Positions 20,801 through 32,252 of a stretch of DNA of 64,000 nucleotides are shown in pieces (the stretch's first letter is position 1; every line of letters starts with the position of its first letter). The DNA comes from Lysobacter silvisoli. Its GTDB lineage: Bacteria > Pseudomonadota > Gammaproteobacteria > Xanthomonadales > Xanthomonadaceae. The stretch covers positions 1,798,001 to 1,862,000 of the forward strand of contig NZ_QTSU01000001.1 in NCBI RefSeq assembly GCF_003382365.1, read 5' to 3'. A program made the position numbers and the translations under genes. Under the pieces are notes generated by a model, which saw only the letters and a program-made list of their open reading frames with translations, was not told where the DNA came from and did no database searches.

Positions 20801-21429
20801 CCTTCGATCCCTACCGCGAAGAACTGCGCGCGCTGGTCGGTTCCGACCTGGGCGAATTGGACCGGATCTGGGAGAAGCGCCCGGAAAGCGCGCGCGGCGG
20901 CTGGCGCCCGGAACTGGAAGTGATCGTCGCCGGCCAGGTCGTGGGCCTGCGCAAGAAGGGCGACAGCCAGATGTTCGTGCAGATCGAGGACGGCCGCGGC
21001 CGCCTGGAGTGCGCGTTCTTCTCCGAAACCTATAGCGAGTTCGCCTCGCTGCTCGCGCGCGACCGCCTGCTGATCGTGCAGGGCGGTCTGCGCGAGGACG
21101 CCTTCAGCGGCGGCTTCGCCCTACGCGCGCAGCGCTGCTGGGACTACGCCCAGGTTTGCGCGCGCCACGCCCAGCGCCTGTCGCTGCGCCTGGACCTGCG
21201 CGTGCCCGGCACCTGGCAGCGCGTGGACGCGCTGCTGACCAAGAACCGCCCCGGCCAGACCCCGATCCGCCTGGACCTGCTGCGCGCCGGCGCGGCCGGC
21301 ATGCTCGACCTCAACGGCAACCAGTCGGTGCGCGTGGACGCCGACCTGGTCGGGATCCTGCGTGCCCAGCCCGGCGTGCGCGCGGTCAAGCTGGCGCTGT
21401 CCAAGCCCTGGGCCAAGGCCCAGGAGTGA
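17872..21429 (+). CDS. dnaE: DNA polymerase III subunit alpha
   Basis: An 1185-residue C-family replicative polymerase. The N-terminal PHP domain opens HLHLHSEYSLADSTI. The palm carries GPGRGSGAGSLVAW and PDFDIDFCMDRRDEVI, with the catalytic aspartates. GKHAGGVVIAPSPL and FRPGPLGSGM are typical of DnaE1. Helix-hairpin-helix sequence lies near residue 860, and an OB-fold (VIVAGQVVGLRKKGDSQMF) near 1020. The length fits gammaproteobacterial DnaE. It replicates the chromosome with epsilon and theta. The delta subunit gene holA is also in this window, at 44435. Confidence 0.98.
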   Translation: MSARFVHLHLHSEYSLADSTIRIGELVKRCAALGQPAVALTDLDNLFAAVKFYKAAEGAGLKPIIGADVGLADGNETPSQMTLLCRDRGGYLTLSRLLSRAWLEGHRVDGVVLRPEWLREDNGGLFAMAGRHSLAGRLAVAGRHELAEAWIADWQGVLGDRLHLELTRTRRDGEDAFNAFALHASSKRGLAVVASNDARFLDAEGFEAHEARVCIASGRVLDDPKRPRDYSAEQYLKSSEEMAQLFADVPDAIDNALALATRCNVELKLGEYALPAFPVPSEHTIESWLRNSARDGLEQRLEKAPLAPGKTRQDYDERLDVELDVIIKMGFPGYFLIVADFINWAKDHGIPVGPGRGSGAGSLVAWALGITDLDPLPYDLLFERFLNPERVSMPDFDIDFCMDRRDEVIDYVAGKYGRDRVSQIITYGTMAAKAVVRDSGRVLGHPYGFVDGIAKLIPNTLGISLDDALGESEAARKDSNLASADLIQRYHNEEDVRDLLDLARSLEDLTRNAGKHAGGVVIAPSPLSDFCPLFAEHDGEGRGRNPVTQFDKDDVEAVGLVKFDFLGLRTLTIIDWAVKAINERRAGAGEAPLDITALELGDVPTYELFARGDTVAVFQFESRGMRELLKRAKPDTFEDIIALAALFRPGPLGSGMDREWVDRKHGHTEVTYPHDSLEPVLSPTYGVIVYQEQVMQIAQVLAGYTLGGADMLRRAMGKKKPEEMAKERAKFEAGCEERGIPPKQATPIFDLMEKFAEYGFNKSHSAAYALVAYQTAWLKVHYPAEFMAATCSSDMDNTDKVVNFLDEARVMGLTVLPPHVNASAYMFEAIGDNEPGKPARGDTIRYGLGAVKGVGRGVCEAIVEARRAGPYDDLMDFCKRVDSGKLNRRALEALINAGALDGLGKNRASLMLQVPEALRATDQLAKEREAGQVSLFGGFEAAAPALHLDLPETEEWPLAQLLSGERDTLGHYLSGHPFDPYREELRALVGSDLGELDRIWEKRPESARGGWRPELEVIVAGQVVGLRKKGDSQMFVQIEDGRGRLECAFFSETYSEFASLLARDRLLIVQGGLREDAFSGGFALRAQRCWDYAQVCARHAQRLSLRLDLRVPGTWQRVDALLTKNRPGQTPIRLDLLRAGAAGMLDLNGNQSVRVDADLVGILRAQPGVRAVKLALSKPWAKAQE

Positions 21430-21541
21430 GTTACCGGGCCGTCGCGCGCGTCGCGGCCGCCGATCCCATTCCCAGCCCTACCACTCGGTACGGTCCCCGC
21501 CCCTGGGCTAGACTGTGCCCCTTTACGGCCCCGGCCCGAGC

Positions 21542-22501
<960 letters not shown>

Positions 22502-22518
22502 GCGCAGGATCGCCATCG

Positions 22519-23229
22519 GTGAGCGCTTGGCCGAAATGGGTGATCGGCGCGGCGTTGGCGCTCGTTTTCGCGTTCGTGGCTTTCATCTACGGCCTGTACT
22601 GGTACGGCGCGGCTGCGCTGCCTGCCGAGTTGCCGCGCCCGCGATATGCCTATACCGATGCAGTCCGGGCCGACTACTGGGCCTCCCTGGGTGGCCGCGG
22701 CCCTATCGTCGTGGAGCGATGGAATCCGCTGACGCTCTGTTGGCATGTGTACACCGAAGTCCAAGAGCCCGGCCCTCATCCACGCCGCCCCGATTTCCTG
22801 ATGGTGCAGTCTGTCGCCCGCCAGATTTCGGCCGACCACCAACTTCACCAGCTACGTTCGCGCCGCCCCCTTGCCGAAATCGCCGCGTTGATCCGGGTGA
22901 GCAGGGAACGATCCCCGGAACAAATCGTCGATCTAGTACTAGACGAGGGATGGATGGGACTTAATACGCGAGGTCTGCGCGAGGCCGCTCCCGCATACTT
23001 TGGCGTGACGCATGAACGGCTCACACGAGCGGAACGTCTCGCGCTGTTCGGCCTGATGAAAGGCCCGTCGTACTTCGACCCGAACCGCGATCTGGAACGT
23101 TTTCGTACTCGCTATGCCTACGTAGCCCAGGTTGCCGGCACCCCACCCGACCGCATCGACCCTGAGCGCGATCTCGCACGATTGATCCTGACTCCGCCAA
23201 CGACATCGCCGACCGAGCAACGGCCATGA
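22519..23229 (+). CDS. Membrane-anchored protein with degenerate GT51 transglycosylase-like domain
   Basis: A 236-residue protein with a GTG start at 22519. One N-terminal membrane helix (about residues 7-32) precedes a domain that resembles the second half of the peptidoglycan glycosyltransferase family (GT51). VQSVARQIS stands where STITQQLA is usual, and EQIVDLVLDEGWMGLNTRG, then REAAPAYFG, LTRAERLALFGLMKGPSYF and DP follow the GT51 pattern. The expected catalytic Glu in an EDxxFxxHxG motif is absent, so it is probably not an active polymerase. Base composition is visibly less GC-rich than neighbours. Its stop overlaps the next gene by 4 nt. The fold call is by eye and not certain. Confidence 0.7.
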   Translation: MSAWPKWVIGAALALVFAFVAFIYGLYWYGAAALPAELPRPRYAYTDAVRADYWASLGGRGPIVVERWNPLTLCWHVYTEVQEPGPHPRRPDFLMVQSVARQISADHQLHQLRSRRPLAEIAALIRVSRERSPEQIVDLVLDEGWMGLNTRGLREAAPAYFGVTHERLTRAERLALFGLMKGPSYFDPNRDLERFRTRYAYVAQVAGTPPDRIDPERDLARLILTPPTTSPTEQRP

Positions 23230-23498
23230 CCACCCCCGCCGACCTCGAACACCTGCGCGACGGCCTCAAGCGCAAACTCAGCGAGGCCGACATCGTCGCG
23301 CAAGCGCATAAGATCAAGGACCGCGTCATTCGCGAGGAATGGACGCAACTGATAGGCAAACGCCATCCCGGCGACGAAATCTGGGAATACGCCTGGATTG
23401 CCGAGCCGCGCGCAAATATGAGCGCGTCCTACTCGCTAGGCTGGTGCCTGCTGCGCGGCGACCGCATCGTCGACGCGTACATGCACTCCACGTCCTGA
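23226..23498 (+). CDS. Small hypothetical protein coupled to the GT51-like gene
   Basis: A 90-residue soluble protein of unknown function. No signal peptide or membrane segment. The N-terminal 45 residues look helical and charged (DLEHLRDGLKRKLSEADIV); the C-terminal half has aromatic beta-like sequence (EIWEYAWIAEP, YSLGWCLLRG). It overlaps the upstream gene by ATGA, so the pair is co-translated. Both are lower in GC than accA and the OYE gene, suggesting they travelled together. It could be an accessory or cognate partner of the membrane protein; nothing in the sequence proves a role. Confidence 0.7.
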   Translation: MTTPADLEHLRDGLKRKLSEADIVAQAHKIKDRVIREEWTQLIGKRHPGDEIWEYAWIAEPRANMSASYSLGWCLLRGDRIVDAYMHSTS

Positions 23499-23508
23499 GA
23501 CCACGCTA

Positions 23509-25969
<2,461 letters not shown>

Positions 25970-26017
25970 ACGCCCGCGCGCGTTGACCCGGCGCACCCCG
26001 CGCCGCACACTTGTCGC

Positions 26018-26290
26018 ATGCCCCGCAAAGCCGCCGATACCGCCGCCAACCCCTCGCCCGTGGCCGACTTCGAACAGTCGCTGGACGCGCTCGAGCAACT
26101 GGTGGAAAAGATGGAACACGGCGAGATGAGCCTGGAAGACTCGCTGGCCGCCTACGAACGCGGCGTGGGCCTGTACCGCCGCTGCCAGACCGCGCTGGAA
26201 CAGGCCGAGCTGCGCGTGCGCCTGCTCAGCGACCCGCAGGATCCGGACAGCGCCCAACCCTACGGCGCGCTCCCGCCCGCCGATGCGTGA
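26018..26290 (+). CDS. xseB: Exodeoxyribonuclease VII small subunit
   Basis: A 90-residue all-helical subunit that regulates the XseA nuclease. The family core [20 protein letters not shown] is at residues 17-36, followed by [20 protein letters not shown]. Its 3' end overlaps ispA by 8 nt, the standard xseB-ispA arrangement. xseA is not in the window. Confidence 0.95.
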   Translation: MPRKAADTAANPSPVADFEQSLDALEQLVEKMEHGEMSLEDSLAAYERGVGLYRRCQTALEQAELRVRLLSDPQDPDSAQPYGALPPADA

Positions 26291-27164
26291 TCCGCGCCTG
26301 GCCGGCTGGCGCGAACGCGCCGATGCCGCGCTCGCGCGCGCGCTGCCCGACCCCGCCGCCTCGCCGCAGGCTCTGCACGCGGCCATGCGCCACGCCGTGC
26401 TGCTCGGCGGAAAGCGCATGCGCCCGCTGCTGGTCTACGCCGCCGGCACCCTGTTCGATGCCGACGAGGCCGCGCTGGACGCGCCCGCGGCGGCGGTGGA
26501 GCTGATTCACGCCTATTCCCTGGTCCACGACGACCTGCCGGCCATGGACGACGACGCCCTGCGCCGCGGCCAGCCCACCGTGCACGTGGCCTACGACGAA
26601 GCCACCGCGATCCTCGCCGGCGACGCGCTGCAGTCGCTGGCCTTCGCCGTGCTGGCCGACACGCCCGTGGCCGACGGCGTCCGCGTCGCCCTGCTGCGCA
26701 CGCTGGCCGAGGCCGCCGGCGCAGCCGGCATGTGCGGCGGCCAGGCCCTGGACCTCGCCGCCACCGGCGGCGGCGCCTCGCTGGACCTGGCCGCGCTGGA
26801 ACGCCTGCACGCGCTCAAGACCGGCGCCCTGATCCGCGCGGCCGTGCGCATGGGCGCGTTGTGCGGCCACGCCGGCAGCGGCGCGCTGGCCGCGCTGGAC
26901 CGCTACGCGCAAGCGCTGGGCCTGGCCTTCCAGGTCCGCGACGACATCCTCGACGTGGAAGGCGACAGCGACACGCTGGGCAAGACCGCGGGCAAGGATC
27001 AGGCCCAGGCCAAGGCTACGTTCCCGGCGCTGATCGGCTTGGAGGGTTCGCGCGAGCGCCTGCGCACGCTGGCCGCCGAGATGCGCGATGCGCTGGCGCC
27101 GTTCGGCGACAAGGCGAGCGTGCTGCAGGAATTGGGCGAGTTCGCGGCGCAGCGGGATCATTGA
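26283..27164 (+). CDS. ispA: Farnesyl diphosphate synthase
   Basis: A 293-residue trans-prenyltransferase condensing IPP with DMAPP and GPP. First Asp-rich motif DDLPAMDDD (with LVHDD before it), [14 protein letters not shown] near the N-terminus, and the second Asp motif [12 protein letters not shown]. Length and short spacing between Asp residues fit IspA. Overlap with xseB shows an operon. The dxs gene that commonly follows is missing; composite repeat copy 3 begins 55 nt after the stop. The product feeds UppS at 5049. Confidence 0.96.
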   Translation: MRDPRLAGWRERADAALARALPDPAASPQALHAAMRHAVLLGGKRMRPLLVYAAGTLFDADEAALDAPAAAVELIHAYSLVHDDLPAMDDDALRRGQPTVHVAYDEATAILAGDALQSLAFAVLADTPVADGVRVALLRTLAEAAGAAGMCGGQALDLAATGGGASLDLAALERLHALKTGALIRAAVRMGALCGHAGSGALAALDRYAQALGLAFQVRDDILDVEGDSDTLGKTAGKDQAQAKATFPALIGLEGSRERLRTLAAEMRDALAPFGDKASVLQELGEFAAQRDH

Positions 27165-27219
27165 TTCGCGGTTGAAGCTTGGGCTCACGAGCATGCGCCG
27201 CGACCAGTTACTTCGCGCG

Positions 27220-27786
27220 CCCTCACCCCAACCCCTCTCCCGCAAGCGGGAGAGGGCTAACAACAGCAAGCAGCTTCGGATGGATCCCCTCTCCCGTTTA
27301 CGGGAGAGGGCTAGGTGAGGGGATGAGCGCGCAGCGCGAAGGCTCTTGATCCTCGCTCGGGCACCGAACTCGCCGCGCCAACAGCAGACCCGGAGGGCGG
27401 CGCACAGGATGTGCGCCGTTTTTCGCTCGGGCAGGGATGCCCGATCGGAAAATCCCCGCGCATGCATCGATCTCGCAGGGGAGCTCTGGGGAAGCGTTTT
27501 TCTTTGGTTACTTTCTTTTGACGCTTATCAAAAGAAAGTGACCCGGCCGTTTACGGACGGAAGCTGTTGTTGTTGCTTCAACCAACCCACCCACACACTT
27601 TCGCGAGTTCGGAGCGGATCGCGGCTCACGCTCCTACAGAAGGCGCAGACCCGACAGAGATCGAAGCTTTCGTCGTAGTTGCGGGTTCGCGGTCGCAGCT
27701 TGCGCAGCTCCTACGGGGGGCTCGTAGGATTCGTCGTGATTGTGGAGGCGCGGTCGCGGCTCACGCCGCTGCCACCCCAAGGCGTG
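27220..27786 (+). repeat. Composite hairpin repeat, copy 3, with REP tail
   Basis: Direct repeat of 16278-16870. The palindrome pair is at 27220-27320 (the second with CCCGT/ACGGG instead of CCCGC/GCGGG). The GGA-loop hairpin and T-tract are at 27398-27423, the second GGGA-loop hairpin at 27427-27444, and a hairpin with two 16-nt arms at 27506-27521 with 27528-27543. The tail ends near 27582, then come decayed GTAG-type REP units around 27618, 27680-27716 and 27752-27775. No gene is supported between 27165 and 27848. Confidence 0.85.
27398..27423 (+). terminator. Terminator-like hairpin in composite repeat copy 3
   Basis: Arm CGGCGCACA, loop GGA, arm TGTGCGCCG, then TTTTT. Oriented to end xseB-ispA transcripts, about 230 nt downstream of ispA. 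Confidence 0.6.
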
Positions 27787-27792
27787 CCGACC

Positions 27793-27825
27793 AAAACGAA
27801 ACGGGCCCGGCGATGCCGGGCCCGT
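27793..27825 (-). terminator. Rho-independent terminator of the DUF4870 gene
   Basis: On the minus strand: arm ACGGGCCCGGC, loop ATC, arm GCCGGGCCCGT, followed by TTCGTTTT. It starts 24 nt past the stop at 27849. The T-rich run is interrupted but the 11-bp stem is perfect. Confidence 0.75.
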
Positions 27826-27848
27826 TCGGTGTAGCTATGCCGCTGCGA

Positions 27849-28211
27849 TCACTTGATCAGGCGCAGCGCGAACGGATAGCGATAACGCTCGCCGCCATTG
27901 GCCTTGATGCCGGCGATGATGTAGAACACGATCGACGCCAGCCACAGCAGCATCGTCAGGATGCCGGCCAGGCCGAAGGTGATCACCGTCAGGATGAACA
28001 GCGCCACGTAGGCGATCAGCAGCGTGATGTTGAAGTTCAGCGCTTCCTTCGACTGATCGATCAGGAACGCCTTGTCGGCCTTGTCCTTGTTGATCAACCA
28101 GATGATCAGCGGGACGATGAAGCCGGCGATGATGCCCGACAGATGGGTGATCAGCGCCAGGGTCCGATCTTCGGAGTTTCCGCTATCGGACGTTTCGTTG
28201 ATATCGCTCAT
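27849..28211 (-). CDS. DUF4870 membrane protein
   Basis: A 120-residue inner-membrane protein of the DUF4870 (YtcF/Tic20-like) family, function unknown. Three hydrophobic helices: ALITHLSGIIAGFIVPLIIW, a paired segment around residues 63-85, and AGILTMLLWLASIVFYIIAG. The family-typical DQSKEALNFNI lies between the first and second. An acidic 15-residue N-terminus precedes them. The ATG at 28211 has AAGGA five nt upstream. Monocistronic, with its own terminator. Confidence 0.88.
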   Translation of the reverse strand: MSDINETSDSGNSEDRTLALITHLSGIIAGFIVPLIIWLINKDKADKAFLIDQSKEALNFNITLLIAYVALFILTVITFGLAGILTMLLWLASIVFYIIAGIKANGGERYRYPFALRLIK

Positions 28212-28399
28212 TCCTTGTTTCCCCTTTCCGTAAATCCGTTGGATGGACATGGATCCGGCCCTTGCGGCCGCCCCCAGCCGGCCCACTCTCGGCCGCGTCG
28301 CCTGCGCTGTCAAGAACGCAGTTGCGCGGCCCACGGGCGCGTTTCCCAGACAACGGCACCGGCGCCGCGCGGCGGCCAGCCGGCATCGCCGGGCAGGAT

Positions 28400-28426
28400 G
28401 ACGCGCGCCGATGACAGGCGCGCGTC
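28400..28426 (-). terminator. Stem-loop after pmbA
   Basis: Perfect 10-bp arms GACGCGCGCC / GGCGCGCGTC with a 7-nt loop, 9 nt after the pmbA stop on the minus strand. Few T residues follow, so termination is probable but not sure. The remaining 28212-28399 is the DUF4870 leader. Confidence 0.5.
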
Positions 28427-28434
28427 GGCGCGGC

Positions 28435-29844
28435 TCAGGCCTCGTCGCCGCCGCTGTCGCCGGCCACGGTCATGCGGCCGATCAGGATCGAACCGGTGCG
28501 CACCTGCGAGCGCGTTTCCACGTCGTCGCCCACCGCCTCGATCGCCGCGTACATCTGCTTGAGGTTGCCGGCCACGGTGATGCCGTCCACCGGGTACTGG
28601 ATCTGTCCGTTCTCGACCCAGAAGCCCGACGCGCCGCGCGAATAGTCGCCGGTGATGGTGTTGACGCCCTGCCCCATCAGATCGGTGACCAGCACGCCGC
28701 GGCCCATGCCGCGCATCAGCTCGTCCAGGCCGCCGGCGTTGGCCGCGACCTGCACGTTGTGCACGCCGCCGGCGTTGCCGGTGCTGGCCAGGCCCAGCTT
28801 GCGCGCCGAGTAGCTGCCCAGCAGGTAGCGCTGCAGCACGCCGCCGAGCACGATCGGCGCCTCGCGCGTGGCTACGCCCTCGGCGTCGAAGGCCGAGGAA
28901 TGCAGGCCGCGTGGCAGGAACGGCTTTTCTTCGATCGCGAACCAGTCCGGGAACAGCTGGGTGCCGGCGGCATCGAGCAGGAAGCTCGCGCGCCGGTACA
29001 GGGCGCCACCAGAGATCGCGCCCAGCAGGTGACCAATCAGCGCGCGCGCGGCCTCGGCCGCGTACAGCACTGGGTACTCGCCGGTAGCGACCGGGCGCGG
29101 GGCCAGGCGCGCCACCGCGCGCTCGGCGGCGCGGCGGCCGATGGACGCGGCCGATTCCAAGTCCTCGGCGGCCAGGGCGATGCTGTACCAGCCCTCGCGC
29201 TGCATGGCCTCGCCGCGGCCGGCGATCAGGGCGCAGCTGACGCTGTGCTGGGTGCCGCCCTCGCGGCCGACGAAGCCGTGCGAATTGGCGTACACGCCCA
29301 GGCTGCCGCCGGTGCCGACCGAGGCGCCGTCGGAGTTCTCGATGCGGCCGTCGAACTCGCGCCCGGCCTGCTCGCAGGCCAGGGCCAGGTCCACCGCTCG
29401 GTCCGCTTCCAGCATCCAGGGGTGCCAGCCGTCGTAGGCGCGCCAGTCGGCGGCGGCCTGGGCCGAGGCCATGAGCTCGGGGTCGGCGAGGCCGGCGGCC
29501 GGGTCGTCCTCGGTGTAGCGGGCGATGGCGCAGGCCTGCTCCACCGTGGCCTCCAGGCTGTCGTCGCGCAGGTCGGCGGTGCTGGCGCTGCCCTTGCGCT
29601 GGCCGAAGTAGACGGTGACGGCGATGCCGCGGTCGCGGGTGGCCTCGACCGTCTCGACCTCGCCCATGCGCACGTTGACGTTCAGGCCGGTCTCCTCCGA
29701 GCACGACACCTCGGCCTGGCTGGCGCCGCGGCGGCGCGCGGAGGCCAGCAGGCGCTGGGACAGCTCGGACAGCGCGTCCAGGCGCGTTTCCGGGTCGGCG
29801 ATGACGTGGGCCGGCAGGACGTTACGGGGGGCGACTGCGTTCAA
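28435..29844 (-). CDS. pmbA: Metalloprotease PmbA/TldE
   Basis: A 469-residue subunit of the TldD/TldE protease, which processes modified peptides such as microcin precursors and degrades CcdA in E. coli. TldE lacks the zinc motif and pairs with TldD (encoded at 30644). Family segments are [18 protein letters not shown] near the N-terminus, [19 protein letters not shown], and the C-terminal [19 protein letters not shown] with [16 protein letters not shown]. Divergent from darP over 75 nt, a common arrangement. Confidence 0.95.
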   Translation of the reverse strand: MNAVAPRNVLPAHVIADPETRLDALSELSQRLLASARRRGASQAEVSCSEETGLNVNVRMGEVETVEATRDRGIAVTVYFGQRKGSASTADLRDDSLEATVEQACAIARYTEDDPAAGLADPELMASAQAAADWRAYDGWHPWMLEADRAVDLALACEQAGREFDGRIENSDGASVGTGGSLGVYANSHGFVGREGGTQHSVSCALIAGRGEAMQREGWYSIALAAEDLESAASIGRRAAERAVARLAPRPVATGEYPVLYAAEAARALIGHLLGAISGGALYRRASFLLDAAGTQLFPDWFAIEEKPFLPRGLHSSAFDAEGVATREAPIVLGGVLQRYLLGSYSARKLGLASTGNAGGVHNVQVAANAGGLDELMRGMGRGVLVTDLMGQGVNTITGDYSRGASGFWVENGQIQYPVDGITVAGNLKQMYAAIEAVGDDVETRSQVRTGSILIGRMTVAGDSGGDEA

Positions 29845-29919
29845 TGGCTTATCCTTGGCTGCCCGCGGCGCGACGCGCCGCCGGTCTGTTCAGTTCGTAA
29901 GGGTAACGAGGTCGTAGCG

Positions 29920-30483
29920 ATGCGCGGTAGAGACGAAGAAACCGGCGAGTTTTTCAGCCCCAGCCGCAGCCAGAACCGGCGCGAAGCGCTGGAGGTGCTG
30001 GCCCTGGGCGAGCAGTTGTCCAAGCTCACCGATGCGCAGTTGGCGCGGCTGCCGGTGCCGGAGTCGCTGCTGCCGCACATCCGCGAGTGCCGCCGCATCA
30101 CCGCGCACATCGCCCACAAGCGCCAACTGGCGTATCTGGCCAAGCAGATGCGGCGCGAGGACGACGCCACGCTGGAAGCGATCCGCGACGCGCTGGACGT
30201 CAACGGCGAGGCCTCGCGGCGCGAGGTGGCGGCCATGCACCGGGTCGAGGCCTGGCGCGAGCGCCTGCTCGAGGGCGGCGACGCGGCGCTGGCCGAACTG
30301 ATCGACGAATACCCGCAGGCCGACCGCCAGCGCCTGCGCCAGCTGGTGCGCAACACCCTGGAAGAGCGCAAGCGCAACAAGCCGCCGCATTCGTTCCGCG
30401 AGCTGTACCGCGAGCTGCGCACGTTGGTGCTGGGCAGCGCGGAAACCGGCGACGACGACCTGACGGCCGACGACGAGGCGTAA
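29920..30483 (+). CDS. darP: Ribosome biogenesis factor DarP (YjgA, DUF615)
   Basis: A 187-residue, highly charged, helical protein associated with late 50S subunit assembly. The family signature is visible: [19 protein letters not shown] near residue 15 and [20 protein letters not shown] followed by [10 protein letters not shown] near the C-terminus. The ATG at 29920 follows a leader with AACGAGG. Flanked by pmbA (divergent) and tldD (convergent). Confidence 0.94.
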   Translation: MRGRDEETGEFFSPSRSQNRREALEVLALGEQLSKLTDAQLARLPVPESLLPHIRECRRITAHIAHKRQLAYLAKQMRREDDATLEAIRDALDVNGEASRREVAAMHRVEAWRERLLEGGDAALAELIDEYPQADRQRLRQLVRNTLEERKRNKPPHSFRELYRELRTLVLGSAETGDDDLTADDEA

Positions 30484-30512
30484 GCGCGCCTCACCACGTC
30501 AGTTCTCCCACC

Positions 30513-30609
30513 GTCATTCCGGCGAAAGCCGGAACCCATTTTGATCTTCGTTCCACTTCAAGTACGAAGAGCGAAAGCAACATGGGTTCCGGCTTTCGCC
30601 GGAATGACG
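30513..30609. repeat. Paired ATTCCGGC-GAAA-GCCGGAA palindromes between convergent genes
   Basis: GTCATTCCGGCGAAAGCCGG at 30513 and its inverted partner ending CCGGCTTTCGCCGGAATGAC at about 30609 bracket a 43-nt spacer. Each unit is itself a GAAA-loop hairpin, and the pair can form a long cruciform. The same pair occurs at 53760-53868. It lies between the convergent darP and tldD and may act as a bidirectional terminator. Confidence 0.75.
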
Positions 30610-30643
30610 GTTGTGAAACTGCGGCTCGCCAAACCCAGCCGCC

Positions 30644-32086
30644 TCACGCGCTGGTGCCGCCCACGGTCAATCCGTCGATCAGCAACGACGGCTGGCCCAC
30701 GCCCACCGGCACGCTCTGCCCGTCCTTGCCGCACACGCCCACGCCCTCGTCCAGGGCCAGGTCGTGTCCGATCATGCGCACCTTCTGCATGGTCTCCGGG
30801 CCGTTGCCGATCAGGGTCGCGCCCTTCACCGGCGCGGTGATCCTGCCGTCTTCGATCAGATAGGCCTCGGTGGCCGAGAACACGTACTTGCCGTTGGTGA
30901 TGTCGACCTGGCCGCCGCCGAAGTTGACCGCGTACAGGCCCTTCTTGACCGAGCGGATCATCTCTTCCGGATCGTGCTGGCCGGCGAGCATGTAGGTGTT
31001 GGTCATGCGCGGCATCGGCAGGTGGGCGAAGGACTCGCGGCGGCCGTTGCCGGTGGGCGCCATGCCCATCAGGCGGGCGTTGAGCGTGTCCTGCATGTAG
31101 CCCACCAGCACACCGTCCTCGATCAGGGTGGTGCAGTTGGTGGGCGTGCCTTCGTCGTCGATGTTGAGCGAACCGCGCCGGCCCGGCAGGGTGCCGTCGT
31201 CGACGATGGTGACGCCGGGCGAGGCCACGCGCTGGCCCATGCGGCCGGCGTAGGTCGAGGTGCCCTTGCGGTTGAAGTCGCCTTCCAGGCCGTGGCCCAC
31301 GGCCTCGTGCAGCAGCACGCCCGGCCAGCCGCTGCCCAGCACCACCGGCATCACCCCGGCCGGCGCGTCGACCGCGTCCAGGTTGACCAGGGCCTGGCGC
31401 AGCGCTTCGCGCGCCAGCGCCTCGGGCTTGCCGCCGGCGAACAGCTCGGCGTAACCGTAGCGGCCGCCGCCGCCGGCGTAGCCGCTCTCGCGGCGGCCGT
31501 TGTGCTCCACGATCACCTGCACGTTCAAGCGCACCAGCGGCCGCACGTCGGCGGCGAGCACGCCGTCGCTGCGCGCCACCAGCACGGTGTCGACGCCGCC
31601 GGACAGGCTGACCATGACCTGGCGCACGCGCGGGTCGGCGGCGCGCAGCAGCTGGTCCAGCTTGCGCAGCGCCTCGACCTTGTCCTCGTTGGCCAGTTCG
31701 TCGATCGGGTCCTGCGCCGGGTACAGCGAGCGGCCGCCGCCGCGCACCAGCGCGCGCGCGTTATGCGCGGCGCCGTCGCGGGCGATCGCGCGCGCGGATT
31801 TCGACGCCGCCAGCAGGGCGTCGCCGTTGATCTCGTCGGAATAGGCGAAGCCGGTCTTCTCGCCGCTGATCGCGCGCACGCCCACGCCCTGCTCGATCGA
31901 GTGCGAACCGTCCTTGACGATGCCGTCCTCCACCGACCAGCTCTCGCGGCGCGCGTGCTGGAAATACAGGTCGCCGAAATCGATGCCCGGCCCCAGCAGG
32001 GTGCCGAAGGTGCGTTCCAGGCCGCCGGCGTCCAGCCCAGCGGGCAGCAGCAGGCGGGATTCGGCGAGTTGCAGGGGCAGCGTCAT
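30644..32086 (-). CDS. tldD: Metalloprotease TldD
   Basis: A 480-residue zinc peptidase subunit of the TldD/E complex. The zinc motif [11 protein letters not shown] (HExxxH) is near residue 260, preceded by [11 protein letters not shown]. The N-terminal [20 protein letters not shown] and the C-terminal [12 protein letters not shown] with [20 protein letters not shown] are family hallmarks. It completes the protease with PmbA; the two genes are separated only by darP. yhdP lies 166 nt upstream in the same direction. Confidence 0.96.
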   Translation of the reverse strand: MTLPLQLAESRLLLPAGLDAGGLERTFGTLLGPGIDFGDLYFQHARRESWSVEDGIVKDGSHSIEQGVGVRAISGEKTGFAYSDEINGDALLAASKSARAIARDGAAHNARALVRGGGRSLYPAQDPIDELANEDKVEALRKLDQLLRAADPRVRQVMVSLSGGVDTVLVARSDGVLAADVRPLVRLNVQVIVEHNGRRESGYAGGGGRYGYAELFAGGKPEALAREALRQALVNLDAVDAPAGVMPVVLGSGWPGVLLHEAVGHGLEGDFNRKGTSTYAGRMGQRVASPGVTIVDDGTLPGRRGSLNIDDEGTPTNCTTLIEDGVLVGYMQDTLNARLMGMAPTGNGRRESFAHLPMPRMTNTYMLAGQHDPEEMIRSVKKGLYAVNFGGGQVDITNGKYVFSATEAYLIEDGRITAPVKGATLIGNGPETMQKVRMIGHDLALDEGVGVCGKDGQSVPVGVGQPSLLIDGLTVGGTSA

Positions 32087-32224
32087 GGGGCGTCCGGGCG
32101 GGAGTCAGGGGGACATGCTAACCGGCGCCGGGCGGCGGCGTTCGGGGGAGGCCGGCGGCGCGGGATCAAGCAATAGGTGGCGCCGGGGCGGCCGCGATTC
32201 AAGCCGGTGCCGGCCGCACGGTCG

Positions 32225-32245
32225 CCCCCTTTTGAAAATGGGGGA
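32225..32245. repeat. CCCCCT inverted-repeat fragment after yhdP
   Basis: CCCCCTTTTGAAAATGGGGG just past the yhdP stop: a short hairpin that is a remnant of the element seen at 39595, 40555 and 46193. Confidence 0.5.
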
Positions 32246-32252
32246 ACAGAAG

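Noticed and set aside
22519-23498. Classical toxin-antitoxin pair
   Set aside because: The first protein has a membrane anchor and GT51-like sequence and the second no DNA-binding or known antitoxin motif; gene order and sizes do not match known classes.
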